Origin: Halodurantibacterium flavum
GTDB lineage: Bacteria; Pseudomonadota; Alphaproteobacteria; Rhodobacterales; Rhodobacteraceae
Assembly (NCBI RefSeq): GCF_042681825.1
Contig: NZ_JBHUGH010000006.1
Coordinates: 124,001-188,000 of the forward strand
Direction: 5' to 3'
DNA length: 64,000 nucleotides
The number at the start of each line of letters is the position of its first letter. Position 1 is the first letter of the stretch. The notes below the pieces were generated by a model. The model saw nothing but the letters and a program-made list of their open reading frames with translations. It was not told where the DNA came from and did not search any database. A program made the position numbers and the translations under genes. Positions 18,407 through 26,862 of the stretch are shown piece after piece.

Positions 18407-19360
18407 ATGCTGAGCCGGACCGCCGACAACCTTTACTGGATCGCCCGCTATCTGGAGCGCGCCGAAACCGCCGCGCGCCTGCTGGAGGTCGGCGCCCGCA
18501 TCGCGCTGATCCCCAATGCGGGTCACGGGTTCCGCAGCGAATGGGACAGTATCCTGCGCGCCAGCGGTACCGCCGACGGCTTTGCCCACAAATACGGCGA
18601 TCCGGTGCAGCGCAATATCGAGAGCTATCTGTTCTTTGACCGTGACAACCCGTCTTCGGTTGCGTCCTGCGTCACGGCGGCGCGGGAAAACGCCCGGATC
18701 GTGCGAACGGCGCTGACGACGCAGATGTGGGACGCGCTCAACACCGCGTTTCAGGAAATGCGCGAACTGGAGCGTACCCCCCGGTCGGAACTGGACCTGA
18801 GCACGCTGACCGAATGGACGATGCGCCATTCCGCCATGGTGCGCGGTGCGATCGAGGCGACGCTCCTGCGCAATGACGGCTACGATTTCCTGAACCTCGG
18901 CTATTTTCTGGAACGTGCGGACAACACGGCGCGTCTGATGGACGTTAAATACTATGTCCTGCTGCCCCGGGTCGATTTCGTGGGATCGGGGCTGGACAAT
19001 TACCAGTGGTCGACGCTTTTGCGCGCGCTCTCGGCGCATCGCGCGTTTCACTGGGCCTATGGGGGCGAGGTCACGGCGGCCAAGATCGCGCATTTCCTGA
19101 TCCTGAACCCGCAAAGCCCGCGGTCGTTGATGGCCTCGGTTCAGGGGATGAACACGCATCTCGACCGTCTGGCCCGCGGCTATGACCGGACCACGCCGGC
19201 GCAGTCACGGGCGCGCACACTTCTGGGTGAACTGGCGGAACTTTCGGTCGTCGATGTGTTTGATGAGGGGCTGCACGAATTTCTGACCCGCTTCATACGC
19301 GAGGTCGATGGTCTCTCCGCGCTGGTGCATGAGGCTTATCTGAGCGGAGATGTCCGATGA
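18407..19360 (+). CDS. Alpha-E domain protein (DUF403)
   Basis: A 317-residue, mainly helical protein opening with LSRTADNLYWIARYLERAE, the start of the alpha-E family, and repeating a similar helix pair at DGYDFLNLGYFLERADNTAR. Its molecular role is unknown; it nearly always sits beside the permuted ATP-grasp gene and is thought to act with it. ATG 18407 lies four bases past the previous stop; the open frame from 18344 is only overlap. The stop overlaps the transglutaminase start by four bases. Confidence 0.9.
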   Translation: MLSRTADNLYWIARYLERAETAARLLEVGARIALIPNAGHGFRSEWDSILRASGTADGFAHKYGDPVQRNIESYLFFDRDNPSSVASCVTAARENARIVRTALTTQMWDALNTAFQEMRELERTPRSELDLSTLTEWTMRHSAMVRGAIEATLLRNDGYDFLNLGYFLERADNTARLMDVKYYVLLPRVDFVGSGLDNYQWSTLLRALSAHRAFHWAYGGEVTAAKIAHFLILNPQSPRSLMASVQGMNTHLDRLARGYDRTTPAQSRARTLLGELAELSVVDVFDEGLHEFLTRFIREVDGLSALVHEAYLSGDVR

Positions 19361-20169
19361 TCCTGACGGTCGAGCATGTGACGACCTATCGTTATGACCT
19401 GCCGGTGCGCGGCGTGGTCCAGAGCCACCGGCTCACGCCATCTTCGTATGAGGGGCAGAGCGTGCTCGCGTGGGATATCTCGGTCAGTGATTCCCTTGCC
19501 GGCGGTGGGTTCCGCGATGGCGCGGGCGACTGGGTGCAGGGCTGTTCGGTGCCCGGCCCGGTGTCGCAGATCGAGGTGCGCGTTTCCGGCACCGTCGAAA
19601 CGCGGGATCTGGCCGGGGTCTTGCGTGGCTATCGTGAAACCGTGCCGCCGATGGCCTATCTCCGCGACACGCTTGTCACGCGCTGCGATGTGGCGCTTGT
19701 GGAACTCGGCCGGGACGCAGCACGGGCGGGGCGCGATCCGCTGGACCGGGCGCACAGGCTGGCGACGGCGGTCGCAGCGGCAATCATCTATGACCCATCG
19801 ACAACCGACGCCCATACGACCGCCGCCGAGGCGCTGGCGTTGGGCTCAGGCGTCTGCCAGGATCATACTCATGCCCTTTTGGCCATCGCGCGAAACGAAG
19901 GTATCCCTGCGCGTTATGTCTCGGGTTATCTGCACGCCGATGCCGAGGGTGTGCCGCATGAGGCCGCCCATGCCTGGGCCGAGCTGCATGTAGAGGGGCT
20001 GGGCTGGGTCGGGTTCGATGCCGCCAACAACTGCTGCCCCGATGAGCGCTATATCCGGCTCGGCTCGGGCCTCGACGCAAGAGAGGCCGCGCCGATCCGC
20101 GGGACCGCGCGCGGCGGCGGGCAGGAACATCTCGACGTGACCGTTGCGGTGCAGCAGGCGCAGCAATAA
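19357..20169 (+). CDS. Transglutaminase-like cysteine peptidase/amidase
   Basis: A 270-residue protein with the bacterial transglutaminase N-terminal region (VEHVTTYRYDLPV) and the core catalytic triad: Cys167 in GVCQDHTH, His205 in EAAHAWAE and Asp221 in GFDAANN. Family members hydrolyse or exchange amide bonds. Start and stop arrangements (ATGA with the alpha-E gene) show it is in the same operon. Within this cluster it is presumed to process the product of the ATP-grasp enzyme. A CysCys pair at 226-227 lies near the end of the core. Confidence 0.92.
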   Translation: MILTVEHVTTYRYDLPVRGVVQSHRLTPSSYEGQSVLAWDISVSDSLAGGGFRDGAGDWVQGCSVPGPVSQIEVRVSGTVETRDLAGVLRGYRETVPPMAYLRDTLVTRCDVALVELGRDAARAGRDPLDRAHRLATAVAAAIIYDPSTTDAHTTAAEALALGSGVCQDHTHALLAIARNEGIPARYVSGYLHADAEGVPHEAAHAWAELHVEGLGWVGFDAANNCCPDERYIRLGSGLDAREAAPIRGTARGGGQEHLDVTVAVQQAQQ

Positions 20170-20203
20170 TGTCGGCCTTCTGGCCGAATCCCGGGAGTGA
20201 CGG

Positions 20204-20929
20204 ATGACATATTGCGTGGGTCTCTTGCTGCAAGAGGGGATGGTCCTCCTCTCGGATACCCGCACCAACGCGGGGGTCGACAATATCGCGACCTATCGCA
20301 AGATGTTCACCTTCGAAGACCCGGGCGAACGGGTCATCGTCATCATGACGGCGGGCAGCCTGTCGGTGACGCAGACCGCCATTGCCCGGCTGCGAGAGGC
20401 CGCCGAGTCGCCCGAGGGCGAGGGGGCAGACTCGATCCTTCGGGCGAATTCGATGCTCGCCGTGGCCGAGATCGTGGGCCGCACCCTGTCGGATGTCAGC
20501 GCCGAGATCACCGACAAGATGAACCGCATGAAACAGGCCGCGACGGCCTCGATGATCGTCGCGGGGCAGCGGCGCGGCGGGGCGATGCGGATGTTCCTTG
20601 TCTACCCCGAGGGGAACTTCATCGAGGCGATCGAGGACACGCCTTATCTGCAGATCGGCGAGCACAAATACGGCAAGCCGATCCTCGACCGGGTGGTGAC
20701 GCCGGCCACAAGCCTCGTGGACGGGCAGAAGGCGGTTCTTCTCTCGATGGATTCGACGCTGCGGTCGAACCTTTCGGTGGGGATGCCGCTCGATCTCGCG
20801 GTGATCCGGCGCGACGACTGCCGGGTGAGCGACCGCCGGCGGATCGAGGCGGGCGATCCTCAATTCGCGCAGATGTCAGAGGCCTGGTCGGACGCGCTGC
20901 GCGACGGATTCACGCGAATCCGGATCTGA
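20204..20929 (+). CDS. Anbu, proteasome/HslV-related peptidase
   Basis: A 241-residue protein of the Ntn-hydrolase proteasome beta fold. The N-terminus TYCVGLLLQEGMVLLSDTRT, with Thr2 as the likely nucleophile after removal of Met, and TNAGVDNIATYRKMF are Anbu hallmarks. Anbu is a bacterial relative of HslV without an obvious own ATPase. It starts 34 bases after the transglutaminase gene, with GGGAGTGACGG upstream. Here it completes the ATP-grasp, alpha-E, transglutaminase and Anbu set. Its natural substrate is not established. Confidence 0.93.
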   Translation: MTYCVGLLLQEGMVLLSDTRTNAGVDNIATYRKMFTFEDPGERVIVIMTAGSLSVTQTAIARLREAAESPEGEGADSILRANSMLAVAEIVGRTLSDVSAEITDKMNRMKQAATASMIVAGQRRGGAMRMFLVYPEGNFIEAIEDTPYLQIGEHKYGKPILDRVVTPATSLVDGQKAVLLSMDSTLRSNLSVGMPLDLAVIRRDDCRVSDRRRIEAGDPQFAQMSEAWSDALRDGFTRIRI

Positions 20930-20933
20930 TCGT

Positions 20934-21875
20934 TCAGACATGGGCGTCGAACAGCGCCGCGACATGGCCAAGGAACCTGTCGCGCAGGTGCGGGCGTTCC
21001 ATCATGATCTCATGCCGGGCAGAGGGATATTCCTCCAGCACGGCGCCGGGCCAGCGCGCGACGCGGGCCCGGATCGCGCTGTCCGACACGATCCGTTCCT
21101 CGCTGCCCAGGGCGACATAGGCGGGCACGGCGGGCGATGGCAGGCGGCGCAGCGCCGCCGTTTCCCGTAGCGCCGCGTTGAGCCAGCCGAGCGTCGCACC
21201 GCCGATACCCAGTTCGGGATGCGCCCCCAGTTGTGCGATCATCCAGTCGAACCTCTCGCGATCTCCGGTCAGGGTGTTCTCGTTGAAGATCTCGGCCCGC
21301 AGCCAGTTGTCGGGCCCGCCACGGCCGGGGATGTAGCGATGGCCCAGCCGCCCGAGCCAGCTTGCGGCCGTCGAAAGCCCCCAGGCCATGGGCAGCGCCC
21401 GGGCCGAGATGCGGATACCCCACATCGGGGCGCTGAAGGCCACAGCCCGCATGACAAGCCCCGAGGTCATTGCACGCAGGCCAATCGCGCCACCCATCGA
21501 ATGGGCAAGCATCAGCGTCGGCGGCGTGCCGTCAAGCTCTCTCACAACATCAAGCGTCGCCTGCAAGTCATTCTGATACTGTGAGAAATGAACTATATGT
21601 CCCGCCCGGGGATCGGCGATCAGGCGGTCGGAAAGGCCCTGTCCCCGCCAGTCGGGGATCGCGGCGCCGTAACCGTGCGTAGCCAGGGCGCGGGCGACGG
21701 GGCCGTATTTCTCGGCATATTCGCTGCGCCCCGGCAGGATCAGGACGCGGCCCTTCTCGCCCTGCGGCCAGAAAACCAGCCGCAGCCGCGCCGCGTCCCC
21801 GGTCGTGATCCAGACGGCCCGCCCGCCCCGGGGACCATCGGCGATGTCCTCATGAAACGGGGCGGGCGTCACCAC
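20934..21875 (-). CDS. Alpha/beta hydrolase, lysophospholipase-like (serine aminopeptidase S33 fold)
   Basis: A 313-residue protein with nucleophile elbow LAHSMGG (Ser126), oxyanion region LPGRSEYAEKYG and DWRGQGLSDR, a pattern of lysophospholipase L2/monoglyceride lipase-like enzymes. A late SARHE supplies the probable catalytic histidine. The start is GTG at 21875, with a second GTG next to it; it lies one base after the stop of the SCP2 gene, so the two are probably co-transcribed. Convergent with the Anbu gene, four bases apart. Confidence 0.85.
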   Translation of the reverse strand: MVTPAPFHEDIADGPRGGRAVWITTGDAARLRLVFWPQGEKGRVLILPGRSEYAEKYGPVARALATHGYGAAIPDWRGQGLSDRLIADPRAGHIVHFSQYQNDLQATLDVVRELDGTPPTLMLAHSMGGAIGLRAMTSGLVMRAVAFSAPMWGIRISARALPMAWGLSTAASWLGRLGHRYIPGRGGPDNWLRAEIFNENTLTGDRERFDWMIAQLGAHPELGIGGATLGWLNAALRETAALRRLPSPAVPAYVALGSEERIVSDSAIRARVARWPGAVLEEYPSARHEIMMERPHLRDRFLGHVAALFDAHV

Positions 21876-21876
21876 G

Positions 21877-22167
21877 TCAGCTCAGGACGGACCCGAGCTT
21901 CATCGCAAGGCCCATGTTCCCCTCGACCTTCAGCTTGCCCATCATGAAGGCAGTGGTCGGGTTCACATCGCCGTCGAGGATGCCGCGAAAGGTCTCTTCG
22001 CTGGCGATCAGGGTCACGTCGGCCTCTTCGTCGCCGGCGCGCGCGCCCGACTGGTCGATCATCACCGCGCCCTCGTCGCGGATGACGAACTTGGCCAGCC
22101 CGTCAAAGCCCCGGCCGCCCAGTTTCTCGTTCAGTGCGTCAACGGCACCGGTGATCACGTCGCTCAT
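21877..22167 (-). CDS. SCP2 sterol-binding domain protein
   Basis: A 96-residue single-domain protein matching the SCP2 fold: the LGGRGFDGLAKFVIRDEGA start, the DVTLIASEETFRGILDG middle and the closing MGKLKVEGNMGLAMKL are typical. These small proteins bind lipids in a hydrophobic tunnel; in bacteria the ligand is generally not known. The start MSDVITG at 22167 is preferred with AAGGGATGAG upstream; ATG 22176 is possible. Followed at once by a lysophospholipase-like hydrolase, which suggests a shared lipid-related role. Confidence 0.88.
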   Translation of the reverse strand: MSDVITGAVDALNEKLGGRGFDGLAKFVIRDEGAVMIDQSGARAGDEEADVTLIASEETFRGILDGDVNPTTAFMMGKLKVEGNMGLAMKLGSVLS

Positions 22168-22239
22168 CTGTCTCATCCCTTTGGTTTGACCGCGCGCCCT
22201 CTCGCAATTTCGCACGGTTGCGCTACATTCGGTTCTGTT

Positions 22240-22791
22240 ATGGATACTCGCGTAGCCTTTCTCAATCTTGTCGTTGCGGCACTTATCGTCGCGGGGGGCG
22301 CAGGCGTCGCCCGTGCGGACCGCGTGGATGACCTGCTGGCAGAGCTTCAGGAACCCGACCAGCCGATGTGGCCCCGCCTTGAACGGCAACTGATCGAGGA
22401 ATGGTCCAGATCGGGTTCGGCCGCCGCGGACCTTCTTTTGCAGCGGGGGCGGGCCGCGATGGCGGTGCGCGACTGGCCGCAGGCGATCGAGCATCTGACC
22501 GCGCTGACCGATCATGCACCGGAGTTCGCGGAAGGCTGGTATGCCCGGTCCGAGGCGTTCTATTTCTCGGACCGCCCCGGTGAGGCCCTGGCCGATCTGC
22601 GCCGTGCCCTGGAACTCAATCCCCGGCATTTTCAGGCCCTGTCCGGCGTTGCCGTGATCCTGGAGGAACTGGGCGAACCCGAACGCGCGCTGGCGGCCTT
22701 TCGCGCGGCCGGTGCTATACATCCGCATCAGCCGGATATAAAAACGGCCATCGAGGATCTGGAACGTCAGGTTTCGGGCCAGGCATTATAA
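22240..22791 (+). CDS. Exported tetratricopeptide-repeat protein
   Basis: A 183-residue protein with a signal peptide ending near GVARADR and two to three TPR units from about residue 65 (GRAAMAVRDWPQAIEHL, then AEGWYARSEAFYFSDRPGEALADLRRAL, then ALSGVAVILEELGEPERAL). It is likely a periplasmic scaffold. ATG 22240 opens the signal peptide; the longer frame from 22186 is unneeded. It ends 15 bases before the helicase gene and may share its transcript. Confidence 0.82.
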   Translation: MDTRVAFLNLVVAALIVAGGAGVARADRVDDLLAELQEPDQPMWPRLERQLIEEWSRSGSAAADLLLQRGRAAMAVRDWPQAIEHLTALTDHAPEFAEGWYARSEAFYFSDRPGEALADLRRALELNPRHFQALSGVAVILEELGEPERALAAFRAAGAIHPHQPDIKTAIEDLERQVSGQAL

Positions 22792-22806
22792 GGCTAACCA
22801 GACGTG

Positions 22807-25758
22807 ATGCGCGCGCAGTCGAGGGTCACTGCGGTCCTCGGGCCGACAAATACCGGCAAGACCCACCATGCCATCGAAAGGATGCTGGCGCACCGGACCG
22901 GCGTGATCGGGCTGCCGCTCCGTCTGCTGGCGCGCGAGGTCTACGACCGGATCGTGGCGCAGCGCGGCCCCTCGGTCGTGGCGCTGGTGACGGGTGAAGA
23001 ACGGATCGTGCCGGAGCGCACCCAATACTGGGTCTGCACGGTCGAGGCGATGCCGCTGGAGATCGGCGCGGATTTCGTGGCCGTTGACGAAATCCAGCTT
23101 TGCGCGGACCCCGAACGCGGCCATGTATTTACCGACCGGCTGCTCAACGCGCGGGGGCTGCACGAGACGCTTTTCCTCGGCTCGGACACGATGCGCGGGG
23201 CAATCGCGGCGCTGGAGCCCAAGGCGAGCTTCATCAGCCGCCCGCGCCTGTCGCAGCTGAGCTGGGCCGGGTCGAAAAAGATCAGCCGGATGCCGCCGCG
23301 TTCGGCCATTGTCGGGTTCTCGGTTGAAAATGTCTATGCCATCGCCGAGCTCATCCGGCGTCAGAAAGGCGGCTGTGCCGTCGTCATGGGCGCGCTGTCG
23401 CCCCGGACGCGGAATGCGCAGGTCGCGCTCTATCAGAACGGCGATGTGGATTATCTGGTCGCGACCGATGCAATCGGGATGGGGCTGAACCTCGACATCA
23501 ACCACGTCGCCTTTTCCTCGACCGTCAAGTTCGACGGACGGCGGATGCGCCCCCTGATCCCGAACGAGCTTGCCCAGATCGCGGGCCGGGCCGGGCGGCA
23601 CATGAACAACGGCACATTTGGCGTGACCGGCGAGGCCCGGCCCCTGTCCGAAGAGGTGATCGACGCGATCGAGAACCACCGGTTCGAGCCGGTGCGCAAG
23701 CTGCAATGGCGCAACGCGGATCTTGCCTTTGGTTCTGTGGACCGGCTGATCGGCTCGCTGGAAAAGCAGACGCATCACGACTGGCTGACGCGGGTGCGGG
23801 ACGCGGACGATCTGACGGCGCTCAAGACCCTGTCCGAGATGCCGGAGATTCGCGGCACCGTCAGCGCCGGCCACGAGGTGCGGTTGCTGTGGGACGTGTG
23901 CAGAATTCCGGATTTCCGTGGCATTTCGGGCACGGAACACGCGGGGCTTCTGGCGCGGATCTTCGAGTTCCTGCGGCAGGGCGGCCCGGTGCCGGACGAC
24001 TGGCTGGCGCGCAATATCGCACGGATCGACCGCACAGACGGCGATATCGACGCGCTGTCCAAGCGGCTCGCCTATATCCGCACCTGGACCTATGTCGCGC
24101 AGCGTCGGGGCTGGACGGGTGATGAAACCCATTGGCGGAACGAGACGCGCGCTGTAGAAGACCGATTGTCGGATGCGCTGCACGCGCGCCTGACGCAGCG
24201 ATTTGTTGACCGGCGGACAAGCATTCTGTTGCGGCGGTTGAAGCAGAAGGAGACCCTCGTGGCCGAGGTGAACGACAAGGGCGAAGTGACGGTTGAGGGC
24301 GAATTCATCGGCCGTCTGGAAGGGTTCCGGTTCCGGCAGGATGCCAGCGCGAGCCCGGATGAGGCCCGCACCCTGCGGCAGGCGAGCCTTCAGGCGCTCC
24401 GGCCCGAATTCCATCTGCGCGCCGACCGTTTCTACAACGCGCCGGATACCGAGATCGACTTTACCGAACAGGGCGGGCTCATGTGGGGCACGCAGGCGGT
24501 GGGCAAGCTGATCCCAGGCCCCGAGGCGATGCGCCCGCAGGTCGAGGCCTTTGTCGACGAAGAGGCCGGACCCGAGGTCGCCGAAAAGGTGCGCCGCCGC
24601 CTGCAGCACTTCATCGACCGCAAGGTGAACGCGCTTTTCGAGCCGCTTCTGAACCTGCAGCGGGACGAGACGCTGACCGGCCTCGCCCGCGGCTTTGCCT
24701 TCCGCATGGTTGAATCGCTGGGCATCCTGCCGCGCGATCAGGTCACGCAAGAGGTCAAGGATCTCGATCAGGACGCGCGGGGCGTCTTGCGCAAGCACGG
24801 GCTGCGGTTTGGCCAGTTCACGATCTTCCTGCCGCTGCTGCTGAAACCCGCGCCGACCCGGCTGCGTCTTGTGCTCTGGTCGCTGGCGCAGGGGTTGCAG
24901 GAATTTCCCGAAAGCCCGCCGCCGGGTCTGGTGACGATCCCGAACCTGAGCGAGGTTCCGCGGGAACATTACATCCTTGCCGGCTATCGTCCCGCAGGGG
25001 CCCGCGCCATCCGGATCGACATGCTGGAACGGCTCGCGGACCTTCTGCGCGCCAAGGACAGCCGCGCCGGTTTCGAGGCGACACCCGAGATGCTCTCGAT
25101 CACCGGCATGACGCTGGAACAGTTCGCGGACCTCATGCAGGGGCTGGGCTACAAGGCCGAACGGGGCGAGCGGGCGAAGATCAAACCGGTCGCAGAGCCC
25201 GAGCCCGCAGCCACAGCCGGTGATGCAACGGACGCAGCGCAGGCGGAAGCCGCTGACGTTGACGCGACCGAAGGCGCCGCAGCCCCTGCCGCCGAGGAGG
25301 TGAGCCCAGAGGCATCTGCGGCCGAAACCCCGGTTGTCGATGCGGATGCGGGCGCTACCCCGCCTGCCGAACCTTCGACGGATGCCGAGGCGACCATCGC
25401 GGCAGAGACCGAAGTGTTCTTTACCTTCACCTGGGCGCCGCGCCCGCGCGAAAACCGCAATCGCGGGGATCGGCCCCAGGGTCGCGGCAACCGGTCGGGC
25501 GGAACGCGCGACGGGCAGTCGCAGGGCCAATCGCAGGGCCAGAACCGGCGTGACTCCGGCCAGGGCCAAGGCCAGGGTCAGGGTGATCGCCCCCGGCATG
25601 ACGGACCCAAGGGCGACCGCCCCGGCAAAAAGGGCAAGGGCAAGCCTCCGTCCAAGCCGGAAGGCGCACGCAGCTTTTCGGCCCGGCCCCCGCGTGAGGA
25701 CCGGATCGACCCCGACAACCCCTTTGCCGTTCTTGCGGCCCTGCGGGACCGGAAATAG
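22807..25758 (+). CDS. SUV3-like superfamily 2 RNA/DNA helicase with low-complexity basic tail
   Basis: A 983-residue protein with Walker A GPTNTGKTHHA (residues about 12-22), DExH-type box VDEIQ (about 93-97), motif VI QIAGRAGRHMNN and the SUV3 C-terminal domain, including EHYILAGYRPAGARAIR. SUV3 proteins unwind RNA during turnover in mitochondria; the bacterial relatives are common in alphaproteobacteria, with little direct characterisation known to me. From about residue 795 a long Ala/Glu/Pro-rich linker leads to TFTWAPRPR, then a Gly/Gln/Arg/Lys-rich stretch resembling RNA-binding tails and a conserved-looking end DNPFAVLAALRDRK. GTG 22804 directly precedes ATG 22807; the ATG is chosen. 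Immediately followed by an S4 RNA-binding protein. Confidence 0.9.
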   Translation: MRAQSRVTAVLGPTNTGKTHHAIERMLAHRTGVIGLPLRLLAREVYDRIVAQRGPSVVALVTGEERIVPERTQYWVCTVEAMPLEIGADFVAVDEIQLCADPERGHVFTDRLLNARGLHETLFLGSDTMRGAIAALEPKASFISRPRLSQLSWAGSKKISRMPPRSAIVGFSVENVYAIAELIRRQKGGCAVVMGALSPRTRNAQVALYQNGDVDYLVATDAIGMGLNLDINHVAFSSTVKFDGRRMRPLIPNELAQIAGRAGRHMNNGTFGVTGEARPLSEEVIDAIENHRFEPVRKLQWRNADLAFGSVDRLIGSLEKQTHHDWLTRVRDADDLTALKTLSEMPEIRGTVSAGHEVRLLWDVCRIPDFRGISGTEHAGLLARIFEFLRQGGPVPDDWLARNIARIDRTDGDIDALSKRLAYIRTWTYVAQRRGWTGDETHWRNETRAVEDRLSDALHARLTQRFVDRRTSILLRRLKQKETLVAEVNDKGEVTVEGEFIGRLEGFRFRQDASASPDEARTLRQASLQALRPEFHLRADRFYNAPDTEIDFTEQGGLMWGTQAVGKLIPGPEAMRPQVEAFVDEEAGPEVAEKVRRRLQHFIDRKVNALFEPLLNLQRDETLTGLARGFAFRMVESLGILPRDQVTQEVKDLDQDARGVLRKHGLRFGQFTIFLPLLLKPAPTRLRLVLWSLAQGLQEFPESPPPGLVTIPNLSEVPREHYILAGYRPAGARAIRIDMLERLADLLRAKDSRAGFEATPEMLSITGMTLEQFADLMQGLGYKAERGERAKIKPVAEPEPAATAGDATDAAQAEAADVDATEGAAAPAAEEVSPEASAAETPVVDADAGATPPAEPSTDAEATIAAETEVFFTFTWAPRPRENRNRGDRPQGRGNRSGGTRDGQSQGQSQGQNRRDSGQGQGQGQGDRPRHDGPKGDRPGKKGKGKPPSKPEGARSFSARPPREDRIDPDNPFAVLAALRDRK

Positions 25759-26142
25759 GTGGCAAGACCCGGACCAGCCCCGCACCCTGTGCGTGAAACG
25801 GTCCGGCTGGACAAATGGCTCTGGTTCACGCGCTTCTTCAAGACGCGCGGGCTGGCCGCACGTTTCATTGAAACGGGCAAGATCCGCATCAACAGCCAGC
25901 CGGTCGCCAAGACCTCGGCGCATGTCGGGGCAGGGGATGTGCTGACCTTTCCCTTGGGCGGACGGGTGCGCGTCGTGCAGGTCGCAGCGACGGGGATGCG
26001 ACGCGGCCCCGCAACCGAGGCGCAGGCGCTTTACTTCGATCTAGACGCGCCGGCGCATGCGGTTGACGTTTCCGACGCCGACGTCCGGGCCCCCGATGTT
26101 CCTGCCCCCAACGTTCCGGATGACGCCCCGCTTTCAGAATAG
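25759..26142 (+). CDS. S4-domain RNA-binding protein (Hsp15-like)
   Basis: A 127-residue protein whose GTG start at 25759 touches the helicase stop. Residues 15-60 form an S4 domain (VRLDKWLWFTRFFKTRGLAA, then GKIRINSQPVAK), as in the ribosome-associated heat-shock protein Hsp15. The C-terminal 35 residues are an acidic Asp/Ala/Pro/Val tail with short imperfect repeats (DVRAPDVPAPNVPDDAP). Zero spacing to the SUV3-like helicase suggests coupled translation and a joint role in RNA or ribosome handling. Confidence 0.85.
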   Translation: MARPGPAPHPVRETVRLDKWLWFTRFFKTRGLAARFIETGKIRINSQPVAKTSAHVGAGDVLTFPLGGRVRVVQVAATGMRRGPATEAQALYFDLDAPAHAVDVSDADVRAPDVPAPNVPDDAPLSE

Positions 26143-26256
26143 CGTCCGGCGGCGGGCGGTGTCACGAGACGGCTGGTCTTTCTGGCACCGGGCGGGCTTG
26201 AATGATCCCCGGCGCTGGTCTAGCTAACGCCCGGGTTCCAGTCAGAGAGGCTTCGC

Positions 26257-26595
26257 ATGACCTACGTCGTCACCGATAATTGCATCGCGTGCAAATATAC
26301 CGACTGCGTCGAGGTCTGCCCGGTCGACTGTTTCTACGAGGGGGAGAACATGCTTGTGATCCACCCCGACGAATGCATCGATTGCGGCGTCTGTGAACCG
26401 GAATGCCCGGCCGACGCGATCCGCCCCGACACCGAGCCCGACATGGAAAACTGGGTGGAGTTCAACCGCAAGTATTCCGAGCTCTGGCCCGTGATCGTGA
26501 CCCGCAAGGACCCGCTGCCCGAAGCCAAGGACCGCGACGGCGAAACCGGCAAGCTGGAGAAGTATTTCTCTGAAGCCGCGGGCGAGGGCGGCTGA
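26257..26595 (+). CDS. fdxA: 7Fe ferredoxin FdxA
   Basis: A 112-residue ferredoxin with cysteines at 9, 12, 17, 21 and 25 and a second set at 40, 43, 46 and 50. This matches FdxA proteins that carry one [3Fe-4S] and one [4Fe-4S] cluster. The extended C-terminal tail (FNRKYSELWPVI) is also typical of the Azotobacter-type family. It is a small cytoplasmic electron carrier. Starts at ATG 26257 with AGAGAGG upstream; carD follows after a 267-base gap with its own signals. Confidence 0.94.
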   Translation: MTYVVTDNCIACKYTDCVEVCPVDCFYEGENMLVIHPDECIDCGVCEPECPADAIRPDTEPDMENWVEFNRKYSELWPVIVTRKDPLPEAKDRDGETGKLEKYFSEAAGEGG

Positions 26596-26678
26596 AGATT
26601 CTCCCCGGCCTGCGTTTGACGCATGGCCGCTTTGCGAATCGACCGCGCCTCTGGCCGGTGGGGCGTTCACGCGACGCT

Positions 26679-26716
26679 TTGATTCGCTGTTAATTTGTGA
26701 TATACACTTGTCACAA
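26679..26716 (+). promoter_or_regulatory. Candidate promoter with overlapping inverted repeat upstream of carD
   Basis: TTGATT (26679-26684), a 16-base spacer and TATACA (26701-26706) make a good sigma-70-like promoter. The -10 is flanked by an exact inverted repeat TTGTGA (26695-26700) and TCACAA (26711-26716), a possible operator. Transcription from here would begin near 26713. Confidence 0.5.
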
Positions 26717-26745
26717 AGATAACCAACGTGATGCCTGCTGCCGCC

Positions 26746-26770
26746 GCCGCAGACTGCCATCTGCGGCTTT
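26746..26770 (+). terminator. First hairpin in the carD leader
   Basis: GCCGCAGA (26746-26753) pairs with TCTGCGGC (26760-26767), loop CTGCCA, followed by TTTATAA. The short T run makes it a weak terminator or just a leader structure. Confidence 0.45.
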
Positions 26771-26788
26771 ATAACGTGTTTGCAAAGG

Positions 26789-26825
26789 CCGGATACGGGG
26801 TTATGCGCCCCGTAGCGGTTTTTTT
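26789..26825 (+). terminator. Strong intrinsic terminator inside the carD upstream region
   Basis: TACGGGG (26794-26800) pairs with CCCCGTA (26808-26814); CCG (26789-26791) and CGG (26816-26818) extend the stem past a small bulge, and seven T follow at once (26819-26825). Its position before, not after, a gene is unusual. Confidence 0.75.
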
Positions 26826-26862
26826 GTCGCGGTCGGCAGGGCTCTGTGAGGAAAGCGACCGC

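Larger units (their letters stand above)
26713..26825 (+). ncRNA. Candidate small RNA or terminated leader of carD
   Basis: A transcript from the promoter at 26679-26706 would meet a strong terminator at 26789-26825, giving an RNA of roughly 113 bases with no convincing ORF. Two stable hairpins lie in it. It is either a small RNA or an attenuated leader whose read-through supplies carD, which starts 37 bases after the terminator. No known RNA family was recognised. Confidence 0.4.

Noticed and set aside
22786..25923. 1045-codon minus-strand open frame opposite the helicase
   Set aside because: It is Arg/His/Pro-rich shadow coding caused by high GC; the plus strand has clear helicase motifs.
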